This document shows positions 7,443-14,901 of a stretch of DNA of 18,287 nucleotides, piece by piece; positions within the stretch are counted from its first letter, which is position 1; the number at the start of each line of letters is the position of its first letter. Location of the stretch: contig CAMBRH010000025.1 in NCBI GenBank assembly GCA_945870115.1, positions 1-18,287 of the forward strand. Reading direction: 5' to 3'. This stretch comes from Chitinophaga pinensis (GTDB lineage: Bacteria > Bacteroidota > Bacteroidia > Flavobacteriales_D > Crocinitomicaceae). The notes beneath the pieces are model-generated. The model was not told where the DNA came from. It saw only the letters and a list, made by a program, of their open reading frames with translations, and did no database searches. Both the position numbers and the translations under genes were made by a program.

Positions 7443-8216
7443 ATGCTTTTTAAAGACCAAATGCATAGAGATGTTTTTTTAGAGAATACTCCTAAGAGAA
7501 TTATTTCTTTAGTACCATCTCAGACTGAATTTTTGTACGAATTAGGCTTAGAAGAAAAAGTTGTTGGAATTACAAAATTTTGTATTTATCCTGATGCTTG
7601 GTTCAAAAATAAAACAAGAATTGGCGGTACAAAAAGTGTTGATATTGAAAAAGTAAAATCTTTAAATCCTGATTTCATAATTGGTAATAAAGAAGAAAAT
7701 ACAGAAGCAGACATTTTAGAATTGGAAAAAATTGCTCCAGTTTGGATGAGTGATATTTTTACACTGGAAGATTCGTTTTCCATGATGAAATCTATTGGAG
7801 AAATCCTTGGTTTGAAAGAAAAAGCAGAGCAAATAGTATGTGAAATAGAAACTAAGTTTAATAATTACAAAAGTTATCCAGGGAATAAATCTGTCATTTA
7901 TTTGATTTGGAATGAGCCACTAATGGCAGCAGCAAAAAATACGTTTATCGATGAATTATTGGCTAAGTTTGGTTTGAAAAATTATTATCAAAATGAAAAT
8001 CGATATCCACTTTGTGTCCCAGAAAAAGATAATTATCCAGATTATATTTTTTTAAGTTCAGAGCCTTTCCCATTTAAGGAAGAACACAAAATTAATATTC
8101 AAAAGTTGTATCCAAAATCCAAACTAATTTTTGTTGATGGAGAAGTTTTTTCTTGGTATGGATTTAGATTAAAATTTGCAGTTGATTATTTTGAAGAACT
8201 AAAAACAAGACTTTAA
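7443..8216 (+). CDS. BtuF/helical-backbone substrate-binding-like protein without signal peptide
   Basis: A 257-aa protein of the periplasmic binding protein 2 type used for cobalamin, haem and ferric siderophores (helical backbone). The N-terminal lobe has PKRIISLVPSQTEFLYELGL (residues 18-37), then VVGITKFCIYP, RIGGTKSVDIEKVKSLNPDFIIGNKEEN, the usual first-lobe signature; a long backbone helix follows around residues 105-145, and the second lobe includes VIYLIWNEPLMAAA and FIDELLAKFGLKNYY. The protein starts almost at the first strand and has no signal peptide or lipobox, so as written it would stay in the cytoplasm. The upstream gene ends only 13 nt before, leaving no room for a missed leader. 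Position behind hemB hints at a tetrapyrrole or corrinoid ligand, but that is inference; no transporter genes are adjacent. Confidence 0.85.
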   Translation: MLFKDQMHRDVFLENTPKRIISLVPSQTEFLYELGLEEKVVGITKFCIYPDAWFKNKTRIGGTKSVDIEKVKSLNPDFIIGNKEENTEADILELEKIAPVWMSDIFTLEDSFSMMKSIGEILGLKEKAEQIVCEIETKFNNYKSYPGNKSVIYLIWNEPLMAAAKNTFIDELLAKFGLKNYYQNENRYPLCVPEKDNYPDYIFLSSEPFPFKEEHKINIQKLYPKSKLIFVDGEVFSWYGFRLKFAVDYFEELKTRL

Positions 8217-8220
8217 ACAA

Positions 8221-8263
8221 TTAAAAGAGGAGATTATTATCATAAATGTAATCTCCTTTTTAA
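8221..8263. terminator. bidirectional intrinsic terminator
   Basis: GGAGATTA (8229-8236) pairs with TAATCTCC (8249-8256) around a 12-nt loop. The A-rich left flank (8221-8228) and T-rich right flank (8257-8263) extend the stem and supply a U-tract on either strand. It sits 4 nt after the BtuF-like gene and 1 nt after the end of the convergent lipoprotein gene, so it can serve both. Confidence 0.85.
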
Positions 8264-8264
8264 T

Positions 8265-9569
8265 TTATTTCTCTGCTAAAATTGCATCAAGTTCTTCAAT
8301 CGACTTAATTTTTTTGCTTCGTTTTTTTAAGTGAAATAAAAAAGATTTGGAATCTTTGGCAACTTTAAATTCGTTCTCATTACTCACTGCGACATAGTTG
8401 TCAGGCAGGACCACTAAAAATTTATTTACCTCATTTGGATTATAAACTAATTTATCCCATTTTTTTGAAATTCTTGAAAGTAATTTATCTTTTCCACTGA
8501 AATGAAACACATTCACTTCTTTTTCCAAATCTTTTGAATTGATCTGAAATTCAGCATTTGTAAAAGCTAGTATACCATTTGCAACTTCTTTTTCAATTTT
8601 ATCCCAGTTATAGGTGCCAAATGAAGCAATTTTATAATTACGCATTATATCTGCTTCAAATTGAATTTTTTCTTCCTCTAATTTTTTATTTTTTACTGTT
8701 TCATTTAAAAGATTGACTTTTGAAGCCATGTCTGAATTAGTTTGATTTTCCATTAGATATGGAGAAACTTTAAATTTCACTTTATTTGCGTCGTTGCTTA
8801 ATTCAATTGTATAAATTCCTTTTGACTCATCAAATATTGCTAATGAAATTTCTCTCCAATTTTCTTTCAAAATCCATTTATTTTTGATTGGATTATCTTT
8901 TTCATCCAAACATATCCATTTCAAACCATCAAAAGGTTGCAGTTCTTCGTGCGTTGAATAATCCACATCTAATTGTACTAAATTATCCTCCTCAAATTTT
9001 TTCAATTTTTTTATTTTAATTTGATTTATTTTAGGCTCAGATTTTCCTTTAAAGGTCCATTTTCCAGATTCTTCATCAATTTTATAAAATGAAAAATCAT
9101 TTCCTTCTTTATAGGATGCAAAATCAACATCGATATTTTTACCTTTTGCGATGAAAATGTCTTTTCCTCTTTGAGATGCGGAAATATCAAACATTCCAGC
9201 TGAAATGAAATCATTTTTTACGCCTGCAGAATCATAAGTCATTGGAATTCCACTAACTATGATTTCAGAAGCTTTGTTAATTGATTTAAAACTCAAATTC
9301 GCTTTTCCCTGGATTGTTTTTCCATTTATATCAACCAATGAATTTGCAGGAATAGAAATTGTCGTTCCTTCTTTTGTGCGAATTTCAGAATCCTTTGAGG
9401 CGTTAAAAGTAAAATTGTCAGCTTTTAAATCAATTCCTTCAAATGGCGGATTGATGGCTGTTTTTTTTAAGTTTTCAACTATTTTCTTATTGCTAGTTGA
9501 GCAAGAAAACAGCATAAAAGCTACTATCGATAGGTAAATAATCTGATTTTTTGATTTTAGATTTTTCAT
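8265..9569 (-). CDS. lipoprotein with beta-rich domain
   Basis: A 434-aa lipoprotein: basic start (MKNLKSKNQ), hydrophobic core, lipobox LFSC with lipidation at Cys23. Residues about 40-150 form a recognisable Bacteroidota surface-protein pattern: TKEGTTISIPANSLVDINGK, then GKANLSFKSI, IIVSGIPMTYDSAG and FISAGMFDISA. This reads as a beta-sandwich in which an element for setting a value is followed by a change of sign or state, and it recurs in gliding- and surface-associated lipoproteins I have seen, but I cannot name the family. The middle section (about 150-270) stays beta-rich and the last 150 residues are helical with many Lys and Glu. It is last of three closely spaced minus-strand genes (28 nt after the repeat protein) and ends at a hairpin. 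Likely outer-membrane or surface exposed; role unknown. Confidence 0.8.
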   Translation of the reverse strand: MKNLKSKNQIIYLSIVAFMLFSCSTSNKKIVENLKKTAINPPFEGIDLKADNFTFNASKDSEIRTKEGTTISIPANSLVDINGKTIQGKANLSFKSINKASEIIVSGIPMTYDSAGVKNDFISAGMFDISASQRGKDIFIAKGKNIDVDFASYKEGNDFSFYKIDEESGKWTFKGKSEPKINQIKIKKLKKFEEDNLVQLDVDYSTHEELQPFDGLKWICLDEKDNPIKNKWILKENWREISLAIFDESKGIYTIELSNDANKVKFKVSPYLMENQTNSDMASKVNLLNETVKNKKLEEEKIQFEADIMRNYKIASFGTYNWDKIEKEVANGILAFTNAEFQINSKDLEKEVNVFHFSGKDKLLSRISKKWDKLVYNPNEVNKFLVVLPDNYVAVSNENEFKVAKDSKSFLFHLKKRSKKIKSIEELDAILAEK

Positions 9570-9597
9570 AATTTATGTATTTTAGTTGATTGAATTC

Positions 9598-11202
9598 TTA
9601 ATTGTTAAATGTATGTAGGTATAATTTATCTTTATCTAAACTCAACCAATGAAATGCATTTGTATTTGCGTTATAGGTCAGACAAAAACCAGGGGAAAAT
9701 AATTTTCCATCAATAAAAATTTCCATTGTTCGGTCATTACATTCGCCGTAATGTTCATTATTTTTGCTGAAAACAAATTTATTGTTTTCCCTCACTGGAC
9801 CAAATTTTTTAGTTGAATTTTTAGGTGAAACAAAGGTTTTTTCATTGATTGTTTCAAAGGTAAATGGCTTTCCTTTAATATTGTACCACTCAATGTATAA
9901 TTTCTTTTTTTGAATTTCTTCATAAGACAATTCTTTTCCATTAAGATAAAACACATCATATTTCCCAACTTTTTTACCCATAATTACTTCTTCGGGATAA
10001 TTATCGTAATTCAGGTAAAAAACATTTTTATGTTGGGACTCTTTTCCATTGATAATTAATGTATTATCTGTTTTTCTTAAATAAATAAAATCATTTCCTG
10101 CCAAATAAAAATCACCTTCATTAAAGTCATTTTCTTTACCTACAAATACAAATTCATTCTTTTTATAAATATAAATATTGTCTTTAGTACCTTCCGTTTT
10201 ATCAATAAAAAAAACGTTAAAGTAAAGTGACTTTTTACAATTTCGCTTGTACATGTATGATGTTTTGTAACTTCCAATGTATTTATTTTCAATAAAAATT
10301 GAATCTTCAAGCTCTTCTTTTGATGAAATTCTGTTGACATTAACTCTTAAAATATCACCGATTGAATTGCTGTAAATTTCTTTATCTTTATATTTTGCTG
10401 GATATTTTTTACCATCAATAAAATAATATTCTCCTCCTGAGCCATTAATTTCTGAACCCTTCAACATTATTTTTCCATTTTCAAAAATTGTTACATCAGG
10501 ACTGGAATTAAAGCTTAAGTCCAAAACCTCCTTGTAAAAAACTTTCCATTCATTTTCTTCATTTTTAAAGGTATAATAAAATGGCATGTTTTTATCTGGT
10601 AGATAAGGCACTCTATAATCTTTATATGGGCCAGTGATTTTACCATTTTGATAAATAAACCATTCTGTTCCAATTAAATACCTGAAATTGATATTCTCAT
10701 TTGAGAAATTTTGTAGATCAACTTTGTCGTAAGGACCATATGTTTTATTTTCTTTATTTACGTAGATATAAGTTTTTCCTTCATTTTCATAACGATAGTC
10801 TAAACTTTTTACATCTGAATAATTTGAAATTGAATTAACATAATCATAAGGTCCAATTTTCTTTCCAGATTTATAATTCAAATAGTATTTTTTTTGACCG
10901 TTAATTTCGATGTCGCTTATCCATGATTCATCACTTGAAAAATGATAATTCGGAAATTCGCCTAATTTTTTTCCGTTTTTATACGTTGTAGATCTTCTTG
11001 TTGAATTCTCAATTATAAATTCATATCCAACTGCGTTTTTATCTATCATGATTTTTGATTCTCCACGACCTAAATATTCACCTTCTTTCAAAGTATGAAT
11101 CAATTCTTTGCTATGTTTGTTTCTAACAGTAATGATATTTTGAGAAAATATACAAGCGTTAAAACTTAAAATTAGGAGTGAAATTAAAATAAGTGCTTTC
11201 AT
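9598..11202 (-). CDS. secreted repeat protein with NGK..GPY repeats
   Basis: A 534-aa exported protein. The first 20 residues are hydrophobic with likely signal peptidase I cleavage in IFS then QN; the Cys at residue 17 lacks a good lipobox (FNAC). The mature part is built of short degenerate beta repeats with a turn resembling G-K-x-x-G-P-Y: examples are YKNGKKLGEF, YKSGKKIGPYDYV, VNKENKTYGPYDKV and YQNGKITGPYKDY in the first 200 residues, with looser copies later (KKFGPVREN). This resembles WG- or MORN-like repeat proteins and suggests an all-beta, possibly propeller, fold for binding. No enzyme motifs were seen. It lies between a lysozyme-fold gene (30 nt upstream) and a lipoprotein gene (28 nt downstream), so all three are probably one envelope-associated transcription unit. 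Confidence 0.8.
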   Translation of the reverse strand: MKALILISLLILSFNACIFSQNIITVRNKHSKELIHTLKEGEYLGRGESKIMIDKNAVGYEFIIENSTRRSTTYKNGKKLGEFPNYHFSSDESWISDIEINGQKKYYLNYKSGKKIGPYDYVNSISNYSDVKSLDYRYENEGKTYIYVNKENKTYGPYDKVDLQNFSNENINFRYLIGTEWFIYQNGKITGPYKDYRVPYLPDKNMPFYYTFKNEENEWKVFYKEVLDLSFNSSPDVTIFENGKIMLKGSEINGSGGEYYFIDGKKYPAKYKDKEIYSNSIGDILRVNVNRISSKEELEDSIFIENKYIGSYKTSYMYKRNCKKSLYFNVFFIDKTEGTKDNIYIYKKNEFVFVGKENDFNEGDFYLAGNDFIYLRKTDNTLIINGKESQHKNVFYLNYDNYPEEVIMGKKVGKYDVFYLNGKELSYEEIQKKKLYIEWYNIKGKPFTFETINEKTFVSPKNSTKKFGPVRENNKFVFSKNNEHYGECNDRTMEIFIDGKLFSPGFCLTYNANTNAFHWLSLDKDKLYLHTFNN

Positions 11203-11232
11203 ATTTAGAATTTTAAGTGTTTATTTTTGAAT

Positions 11233-11925
11233 TTAGTTTCTCATGTTTTTTTGATAATCTTTTGCCAACTCAGAATATATGTAATTTTCACTTTGATTTT
11301 TAATTCCATTTGGAAAAGCTCTAACTTTTGTCCATTCAATTATTTCTTTTGATGAATTTTGAAATCCATAATTATATGCTGCTGAACAAAATGAAATCTG
11401 ATCAATTTCAATTTTTTCCTCCAAATATCTATTTTTCATGAATTTTACAAAACAACATAAATATTCAATTTGCCAGGCTTGGTTCATCAATCTATCTAGT
11501 CTTGCAGCACGGATTTCTTTGACATTTTTGGATTTATAAGTAAATTTTGATTTTTGTTTTTGAAATATAGTATCATTCAAAATTATTTCTTCTAGATTTT
11601 CGATAAAACTTGGTTTCATTTGAAAGTATCCTATTGAAAAATCTGCACCAGAAGTCGTTTTACAATCATTTTGAACATAAAAGTATTCTAAAATACTTGT
11701 TTCGAAAATATTTGAGATTGAAGAAAAACGAGAACATTCTGGATAAATTATGGGAATTATTTCATCAGAATTTAAGGCATATTTGTAGGCAGTTTTTTGA
11801 ACATCTTCATTAATTTTCCGACAATAATTTTCAGCAAAATTAAAGTCTAAATTTGAAGCTTTTTTGCCACTTTTAAACGAAGAAAAGCATAAAAAAAATA
11901 GCGAATATAAAAGTAGATTTTTCAT
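11233..11925 (-). CDS. exported lysozyme-fold protein, lytic transglycosylase-like
   Basis: A 230-aa protein with an N-terminal signal sequence (MKNLLLYSLFFLCFSSF). I recognise the diverged signature of the SLT/lysozyme superfamily: a Glu in IIYPECSRFSS (Glu63, in the place of the catalytic ES motif), then SIGYFQMKPSF (residues 97-107, matching the GxMQ element with Gly99 and Gln102), and SAAYNYGF (181-188, matching AYNxG with Tyr184, Asn185 and Gly187). The expected order and spacing are kept. It would therefore cleave or bind peptidoglycan in the periplasm. Differences from classic transglycosylases are the Pro before the Glu, the Cys after it and seven or so cysteines in total, so activity is not assured. 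It is first of a three-gene minus-strand group. Confidence 0.65.
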   Translation of the reverse strand: MKNLLLYSLFFLCFSSFKSGKKASNLDFNFAENYCRKINEDVQKTAYKYALNSDEIIPIIYPECSRFSSISNIFETSILEYFYVQNDCKTTSGADFSIGYFQMKPSFIENLEEIILNDTIFQKQKSKFTYKSKNVKEIRAARLDRLMNQAWQIEYLCCFVKFMKNRYLEEKIEIDQISFCSAAYNYGFQNSSKEIIEWTKVRAFPNGIKNQSENYIYSELAKDYQKNMRN

Positions 11926-12028
11926 GAATTATTTTTTAAAATACTGAAAATATAAATTTTCGTTTTTTTAAAGATAATGCAAAAAATATGAATTCGTTAC
12001 ACTTTTAACTGAGAATACGTAATTTGTC

Positions 12029-12059
12029 GTAGGAAAAATAGCGATTTAGAAAATCCTAC
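12029..12059. repeat. small inverted repeat GTAGGA / TCCTAC
   Basis: Perfect 6-bp arms (12029-12034 and 12054-12059), with weaker inner pairing AAAT/ATTT. It lies in the same gene-free stretch as the 126-bp inverted-repeat element and 104 nt before the start of the lysozyme-fold gene. Could be a regulatory hairpin for that gene; nothing more can be said. Confidence 0.4.
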
Positions 12060-12069
12060 AATAAAAATC

Positions 12070-12195
12070 TAAAGTTTGTTTTAAAATTTTTCTTTCTAGG
12101 CATTTTTAAAGTGAAAAATTTGGATGCAGCCCTTTGGCTGTTGACATAATATTTCACAAAAATAACGACAAAAGAAATTTTTAAAACAAACTTTA
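12070..12195. mobile_element. MITE-like 126-bp element with 17-bp terminal inverted repeats starting and ending in TA
   Basis: TAAAGTTTGTTTTAAAA (12070-12086) is the exact reverse complement of 12179-12195. Pairing continues inward with interruptions: TTTCTTT near 12089-12095 against AAAGAAA (12171-12177), ATTTTT (12102-12107) against AAAAAT (12158-12163), GTGAAA (12111-12116) against TTTCAC (12152-12157), and a central hairpin CAGCC (12127-12131) / GGCTG (12136-12140). The whole folds into one long hairpin with no coding capacity. Both ends are TA, as expected for the TA target duplication of IS630/Tc1/mariner-type MITEs. The right end coincides exactly with the TAA stop of the DUF721 gene. 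It can also act as a terminator. No transposase gene is in the window, so mobility is inferred from shape only. Confidence 0.55.
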
Positions 12196-12495
12196 AGAGA
12201 ACCAAATGTCGCGAATCATATCATAACCTGCAGTTTGGTTGACACGTTGAATGATTACAGATTTTCCATTCAATAATTCGTCACGCATGACAGAAGAATC
12301 TAATTGTAAATGCAAAATTCCATTTTTAATGGTCAAATTTTTTGTGCGCATAAAAACTGCTCGACCCATCATTTCTTCCCATTTTGACAAAACATCAATT
12401 TCCTTCATTTTTCCATCAAGACGGTAAGCTTTCATGATTTTATCAATTGCATCACCTAAAGTTGTACTATTTTCTGTGCGTTTGAATTCATTCAT
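12193..12495 (-). CDS. DUF721 family protein (DciA-like)
   Basis: A 100-aa protein of the DUF721 family, the group that includes DciA, the ancestral bacterial replicative-helicase operator that works with DnaB. The pattern is typical: a helical start with LGDAIDKIMKAYRLDGKMKEIDVLSKWEEMMG, then a KH-like part with FMRTKNLTIKNGILHLQLDSSVMRDELLNGKSVIIQRVN and an ending MIRDIWF. It is short compared with proteobacterial DciA but normal for Bacteroidota copies. Its start overlaps the end of recF by 8 bp, so expression is translationally coupled. The recF neighbourhood supports a role in replication or repair, though helicase loading by this short form is inference. The stop codon is the first three bases of the inverted-repeat element that follows. 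Confidence 0.88.
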   Translation of the reverse strand: MNEFKRTENSTTLGDAIDKIMKAYRLDGKMKEIDVLSKWEEMMGRAVFMRTKNLTIKNGILHLQLDSSVMRDELLNGKSVIIQRVNQTAGYDMIRDIWFS

Positions 12496-13600
12496 AAATT
12501 TCTTCTTTTTGCGTTATTTCATCAATCGAAAACAGATTAAATTTTACATCAATTTCTTGAAATAAACTTTTAACACGGTCAATGTCTGTATCTGTAATCA
12601 AAACCTGACCGAAAATATTTTGTGAAACCAAAGCAGTTAATTTTTGTACTCTAAATGAATCTAATTTATCAAAAATGTCATCTAACATTAAAACTGGTTT
12701 TTTGTTAAGATTCTTTGCTAAACAGTCAAATTGAGCTAAGCGTAAAGCTATGATGAAAGATTTTTGTTGTCCTTGAGAACCGAATTTTTTAATTGCATTT
12801 TTTTTAATGGTAAAAATCAAATCATCTTTGTGAATTCCAGTTGTGGTGAATAAACTTTGGGCATCTCTTTTGCGACTTGAGGCTAATAAATCTGCAAATG
12901 AATATTCATTTAGTTGCGATTTATATTCAATTTCAACAAGTTCATTTTCTTCTCCAATATAATTGTAATAATAATTGAAGATTGGCAGAAAGTCTGTTAT
13001 AAATTGAGTTCTTTTTGCATGAATTTCTTGACCAACAGGTATTAATTGTTCATCCCAAACATCTAGATTTTCTCGCTCAAAAAATCCATTATCGTAAAAA
13101 TGTTTTAAAAGCGCATTTCTTTGAGCTAAAATTTTCGTGTAGCGAATTAATAAATCGAGGTAAGATCTATCGAATTGTGAAATAATTCCATCCATAAATT
13201 TACGTCGCACTTCACTTCCTTCTGCAATTAAATCTCTGTCGTAAGGCGAAATCATTACGGTTGGAAACAAGCCAATGTGATCTGCTAATCGGTCGTATTC
13301 AACTTTGTTTTTTTTGATGATTTTTTTGTGTCCAGCTTTTACGCCGCAATAAATTTCCGTTTCTTGAGAATTTTCTTCCCAATTTCCTTGAATCACGAAA
13401 AAATGTTCTCCAAAATTGATGTTTTGCTTGTCAACTGGATTCAAATATGATTTACACATACTCAAATAATGAACTGCGTCTAAAATATTTGTTTTTCCAG
13501 AACCATTTTTTCCAACAAAACAGTTCACACCTTCATCAAACTCAAATTCAGCTTGTTGATAGTTTTTGAAATTAATTAAAGAAAGGTTTTTAATGTACAT
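12488..13600 (-). CDS. recF: DNA replication and repair protein RecF
   Basis: An SMC-like ATPase that binds gapped DNA and helps load RecA with RecO and RecR. At 370 aa it is full length. Opening IKNLSLINFKNYQQAEFEF is characteristic; Walker A is GKNGSGKTN (Gly30-Thr37), followed by ILDAVHYLS; the signature motif is FGSQGQQKS (Ser275-Lys280) and Walker B is VLMLDDIFDKLD (Asp307, Asp308), with the D-loop and QVLITDTD after it. The start overlaps the stop of the upstream acidic protein by one nucleotide (TAATG), and its end overlaps the DUF721 start by 8 bp. This places recF in the middle of a four-gene minus-strand operon. Confidence 0.98.
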   Translation of the reverse strand: MYIKNLSLINFKNYQQAEFEFDEGVNCFVGKNGSGKTNILDAVHYLSMCKSYLNPVDKQNINFGEHFFVIQGNWEENSQETEIYCGVKAGHKKIIKKNKVEYDRLADHIGLFPTVMISPYDRDLIAEGSEVRRKFMDGIISQFDRSYLDLLIRYTKILAQRNALLKHFYDNGFFERENLDVWDEQLIPVGQEIHAKRTQFITDFLPIFNYYYNYIGEENELVEIEYKSQLNEYSFADLLASSRKRDAQSLFTTTGIHKDDLIFTIKKNAIKKFGSQGQQKSFIIALRLAQFDCLAKNLNKKPVLMLDDIFDKLDSFRVQKLTALVSQNIFGQVLITDTDIDRVKSLFQEIDVKFNLFSIDEITQKEEIYE

Positions 13601-13932
13601 TAATTTACTTTTTCAGCTTCTAAGTCTGTTTTTAAGGTGTCAAAAACACAGGAACCGTAATCAAAATTAAACCAATCGAGAAAAGTTTGCATCGTAATTT
13701 CCTCAGGCCAATTTTCTTCATCCGTCACAGCGTTAAATTCATTTTTCATAATTTTTTTGAAATTTTGCTCCAAAATGGATTCAAATTCCATAAAATCATC
13801 TTCAATGAGGTAAATATTTCCTTCACATTCATCTTCTTCCGTGAACGACATATCTTCATCAAATTGATTTGCCCAATTCCAAAAAGCTTGTTTAGGTTTT
13901 ACAATTATAAATCCTCTGTTTAATATTTTCAT
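13600..13932 (-). CDS. conserved acidic hypothetical protein upstream of recF
   Basis: A 110-aa, strongly acidic cytoplasmic protein with no signal peptide or membrane segment. Recognisable elements are RGFIIVKPKQAFWNWANQF near the start, GNIYLIEDDFMEFESILEQNFKKIMKNEF in the middle and NWPEEITMQTFLDWFNFDYGSCVFDTLK at the end. The pattern (KPK..FW.W.N, then YLIE, then WP....FL.WF) occurs in many Bacteroidota small proteins of unknown function. It is 12 nt after the secreted hypothetical gene and shares one nucleotide with the recF start, so recF translation is probably coupled to it. Confidence 0.8.
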   Translation of the reverse strand: MKILNRGFIIVKPKQAFWNWANQFDEDMSFTEEDECEGNIYLIEDDFMEFESILEQNFKKIMKNEFNAVTDEENWPEEITMQTFLDWFNFDYGSCVFDTLKTDLEAEKVN

Positions 13933-13944
13933 TTTGTTAATTTT

Positions 13945-14430
13945 TTATTCTGAGTACATTAATATATCTGTTAAAATCGGACAATTATCTTCTACCTCTA
14001 AAGTTGGAGCATAAGATATTTTCACTTTTTCCTTATCCTCAGCAATTCTTATGCTTAAGTAAAACTGTTCAGTTTGATGTTTAAATTCTATTGCCATGTA
14101 AGCGTTTCCGTCAGCATCTTCATCAATTTCGCCATCTAATTCTTGATTTGCCTCAGCTTCTCCAACTAGTTCTAATTTGCATTTAGTTTTTACCAAAACC
14201 AACTTGTATTTTATGTAATTTTCTAGATCATATTTTACATATAATTTTTGAATCACATCACCATTTGGCGATTTATAAAGGTATAAATTATCATAATTTG
14301 AATCAAGATCATTTGTGTTAGAAATGCAGATTGATTTTTTAAGTGAATTAACTTCATTACATTGACTTACATTTTTCTTTTGATAAATGAAAAAAGGTGC
14401 AAGAAGCAGTAATAAAAGTGAATTCCACAT
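13945..14430 (-). CDS. secreted or membrane-anchored hypothetical protein
   Basis: A 161-aa protein. The first 16 residues (MWNSLLLLLLAPFFIY) are hydrophobic and end before QKKN; the absence of a basic residue before the core is unusual for a signal peptide, so it could be a signal sequence or an anchor. The rest is soluble with an acidic stretch (GEIDEDADGNAYMAIEF) and cysteines at CNEV, KSICIS, TKCKLE and DNCP. No family recognised. It is the first gene of the minus-strand operon with the acidic protein, recF and DUF721, and has its own -7 element 22 nt upstream, which supports this start. Confidence 0.7.
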   Translation of the reverse strand: MWNSLLLLLLAPFFIYQKKNVSQCNEVNSLKKSICISNTNDLDSNYDNLYLYKSPNGDVIQKLYVKYDLENYIKYKLVLVKTKCKLELVGEAEANQELDGEIDEDADGNAYMAIEFKHQTEQFYLSIRIAEDKEKVKISYAPTLEVEDNCPILTDILMYSE

Positions 14431-14452
14431 AAAATAACTATTATAATTTCTT

Positions 14453-14460
14453 CAAAGTTA
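14453..14460 (-). promoter_or_regulatory. -7 element TAACTTTG for the recF operon
   Basis: On the minus strand the sequence reads TAACTTTG, an exact TAnnTTTG match, 22 nt before the ATG at 14430. Transcription would start about 14446, leaving a short leader. No TTG is visible at the usual -33 spacing. Confidence 0.5.
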
Positions 14461-14544
14461 CAAAAATGAAAGAGGAAATAAAAATTTTTCGATTTTTTAT
14501 TTTTGAAAGAAAAAAATTGTAATTTTAGAAAAAAAAAAATCATT

Positions 14545-14847
14545 ATGAAAAAGAAATTATTTATTGTTGCAGCAGTTTCATTTTTATTATTTAGTTGTGG
14601 AAATGCAGAGGAAAAAACTGCCGAGAAAGAAAAATCGACTCAAGAAAAATTGGATGAAGAAGCAGATAAAATGTTTGAAGAATCCATGGAAGAATTAGAT
14701 CAAGACGTTGAAGAAATGGCTTCTGACAAAAAAGTGGATGAAAAAACTGAAACAGAAACGAAAACAACTTTAAAAGAAAAAATTGAAAAAGGTAAAAAAA
14801 TTGTTGAAGAAAAAACGATTGAAATTAAAACAGAATTAAATAAATAA
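14545..14847 (+). CDS. small highly charged lipoprotein
   Basis: A 100-aa lipoprotein starting at the ATG at 14545: MKKK, hydrophobic core, lipobox LFSC with lipidation at Cys18, then GNAEEKTAEKEK. An in-frame TTG at 14503 would add 14 residues of Lys/Arg/Asn-rich sequence before the signal peptide and is unlikely. The mature part is almost all Glu, Lys, Asp and Thr and looks like a long single helix or coiled coil, with repeated EELDQD and EKIEKGKK-like units. No domain recognised; it may span or contact the periplasm or act as a surface charge layer, but nothing in the sequence says which. A weak -7 match (TAATTTTA, 14520-14527) precedes it, and it ends near a palindromic terminator shared with nth. 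Confidence 0.75.
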   Translation: MKKKLFIVAAVSFLLFSCGNAEEKTAEKEKSTQEKLDEEADKMFEESMEELDQDVEEMASDKKVDEKTETETKTTLKEKIEKGKKIVEEKTIEIKTELNK

Positions 14848-14871
14848 TTTGTTGGATTTTACATTTTTATG

Positions 14872-14901
14872 AAAGGTTTAGATAATATTATCTAGACCTT
14901 T
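14872..14901. terminator. bidirectional terminator overlapping the nth stop codon
   Basis: AAAGGT (14872-14877) and TAGATAAT (14879-14886) pair with ATTATCTA (14887-14894) and ACCTTT (14896-14901), with one T/G mismatch. T residues follow on the right. It ends the plus-strand lipoprotein transcript and the minus-strand nth transcript, and the nth stop (14892-14894) lies inside the stem. Confidence 0.8.

Noticed and set aside
9259..9537. Plus-strand open frame antisense to the lipoprotein gene
   Set aside because: It lies opposite well-formed coding sequence with a signal peptide and lipobox; no promoter or family support.
11135..11202. Lipobox (FNAC) in the GPY-repeat protein
   Set aside because: Phe and Asn at -3 and -2 do not fit a lipobox; ordinary signal peptidase cleavage at IFS is more likely.
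13687..13923. Plus-strand open frame opposite the acidic protein
   Set aside because: The acidic minus-strand protein fits the recF operon by overlap, and the plus-strand product is only the Phe/Ile-rich complement.
14503..14544. TTG start extending the small lipoprotein by 14 residues
   Set aside because: It would place Lys/Arg/Asn-rich sequence in front of a complete signal peptide; the ATG at 14545 gives a normal lipoprotein start.
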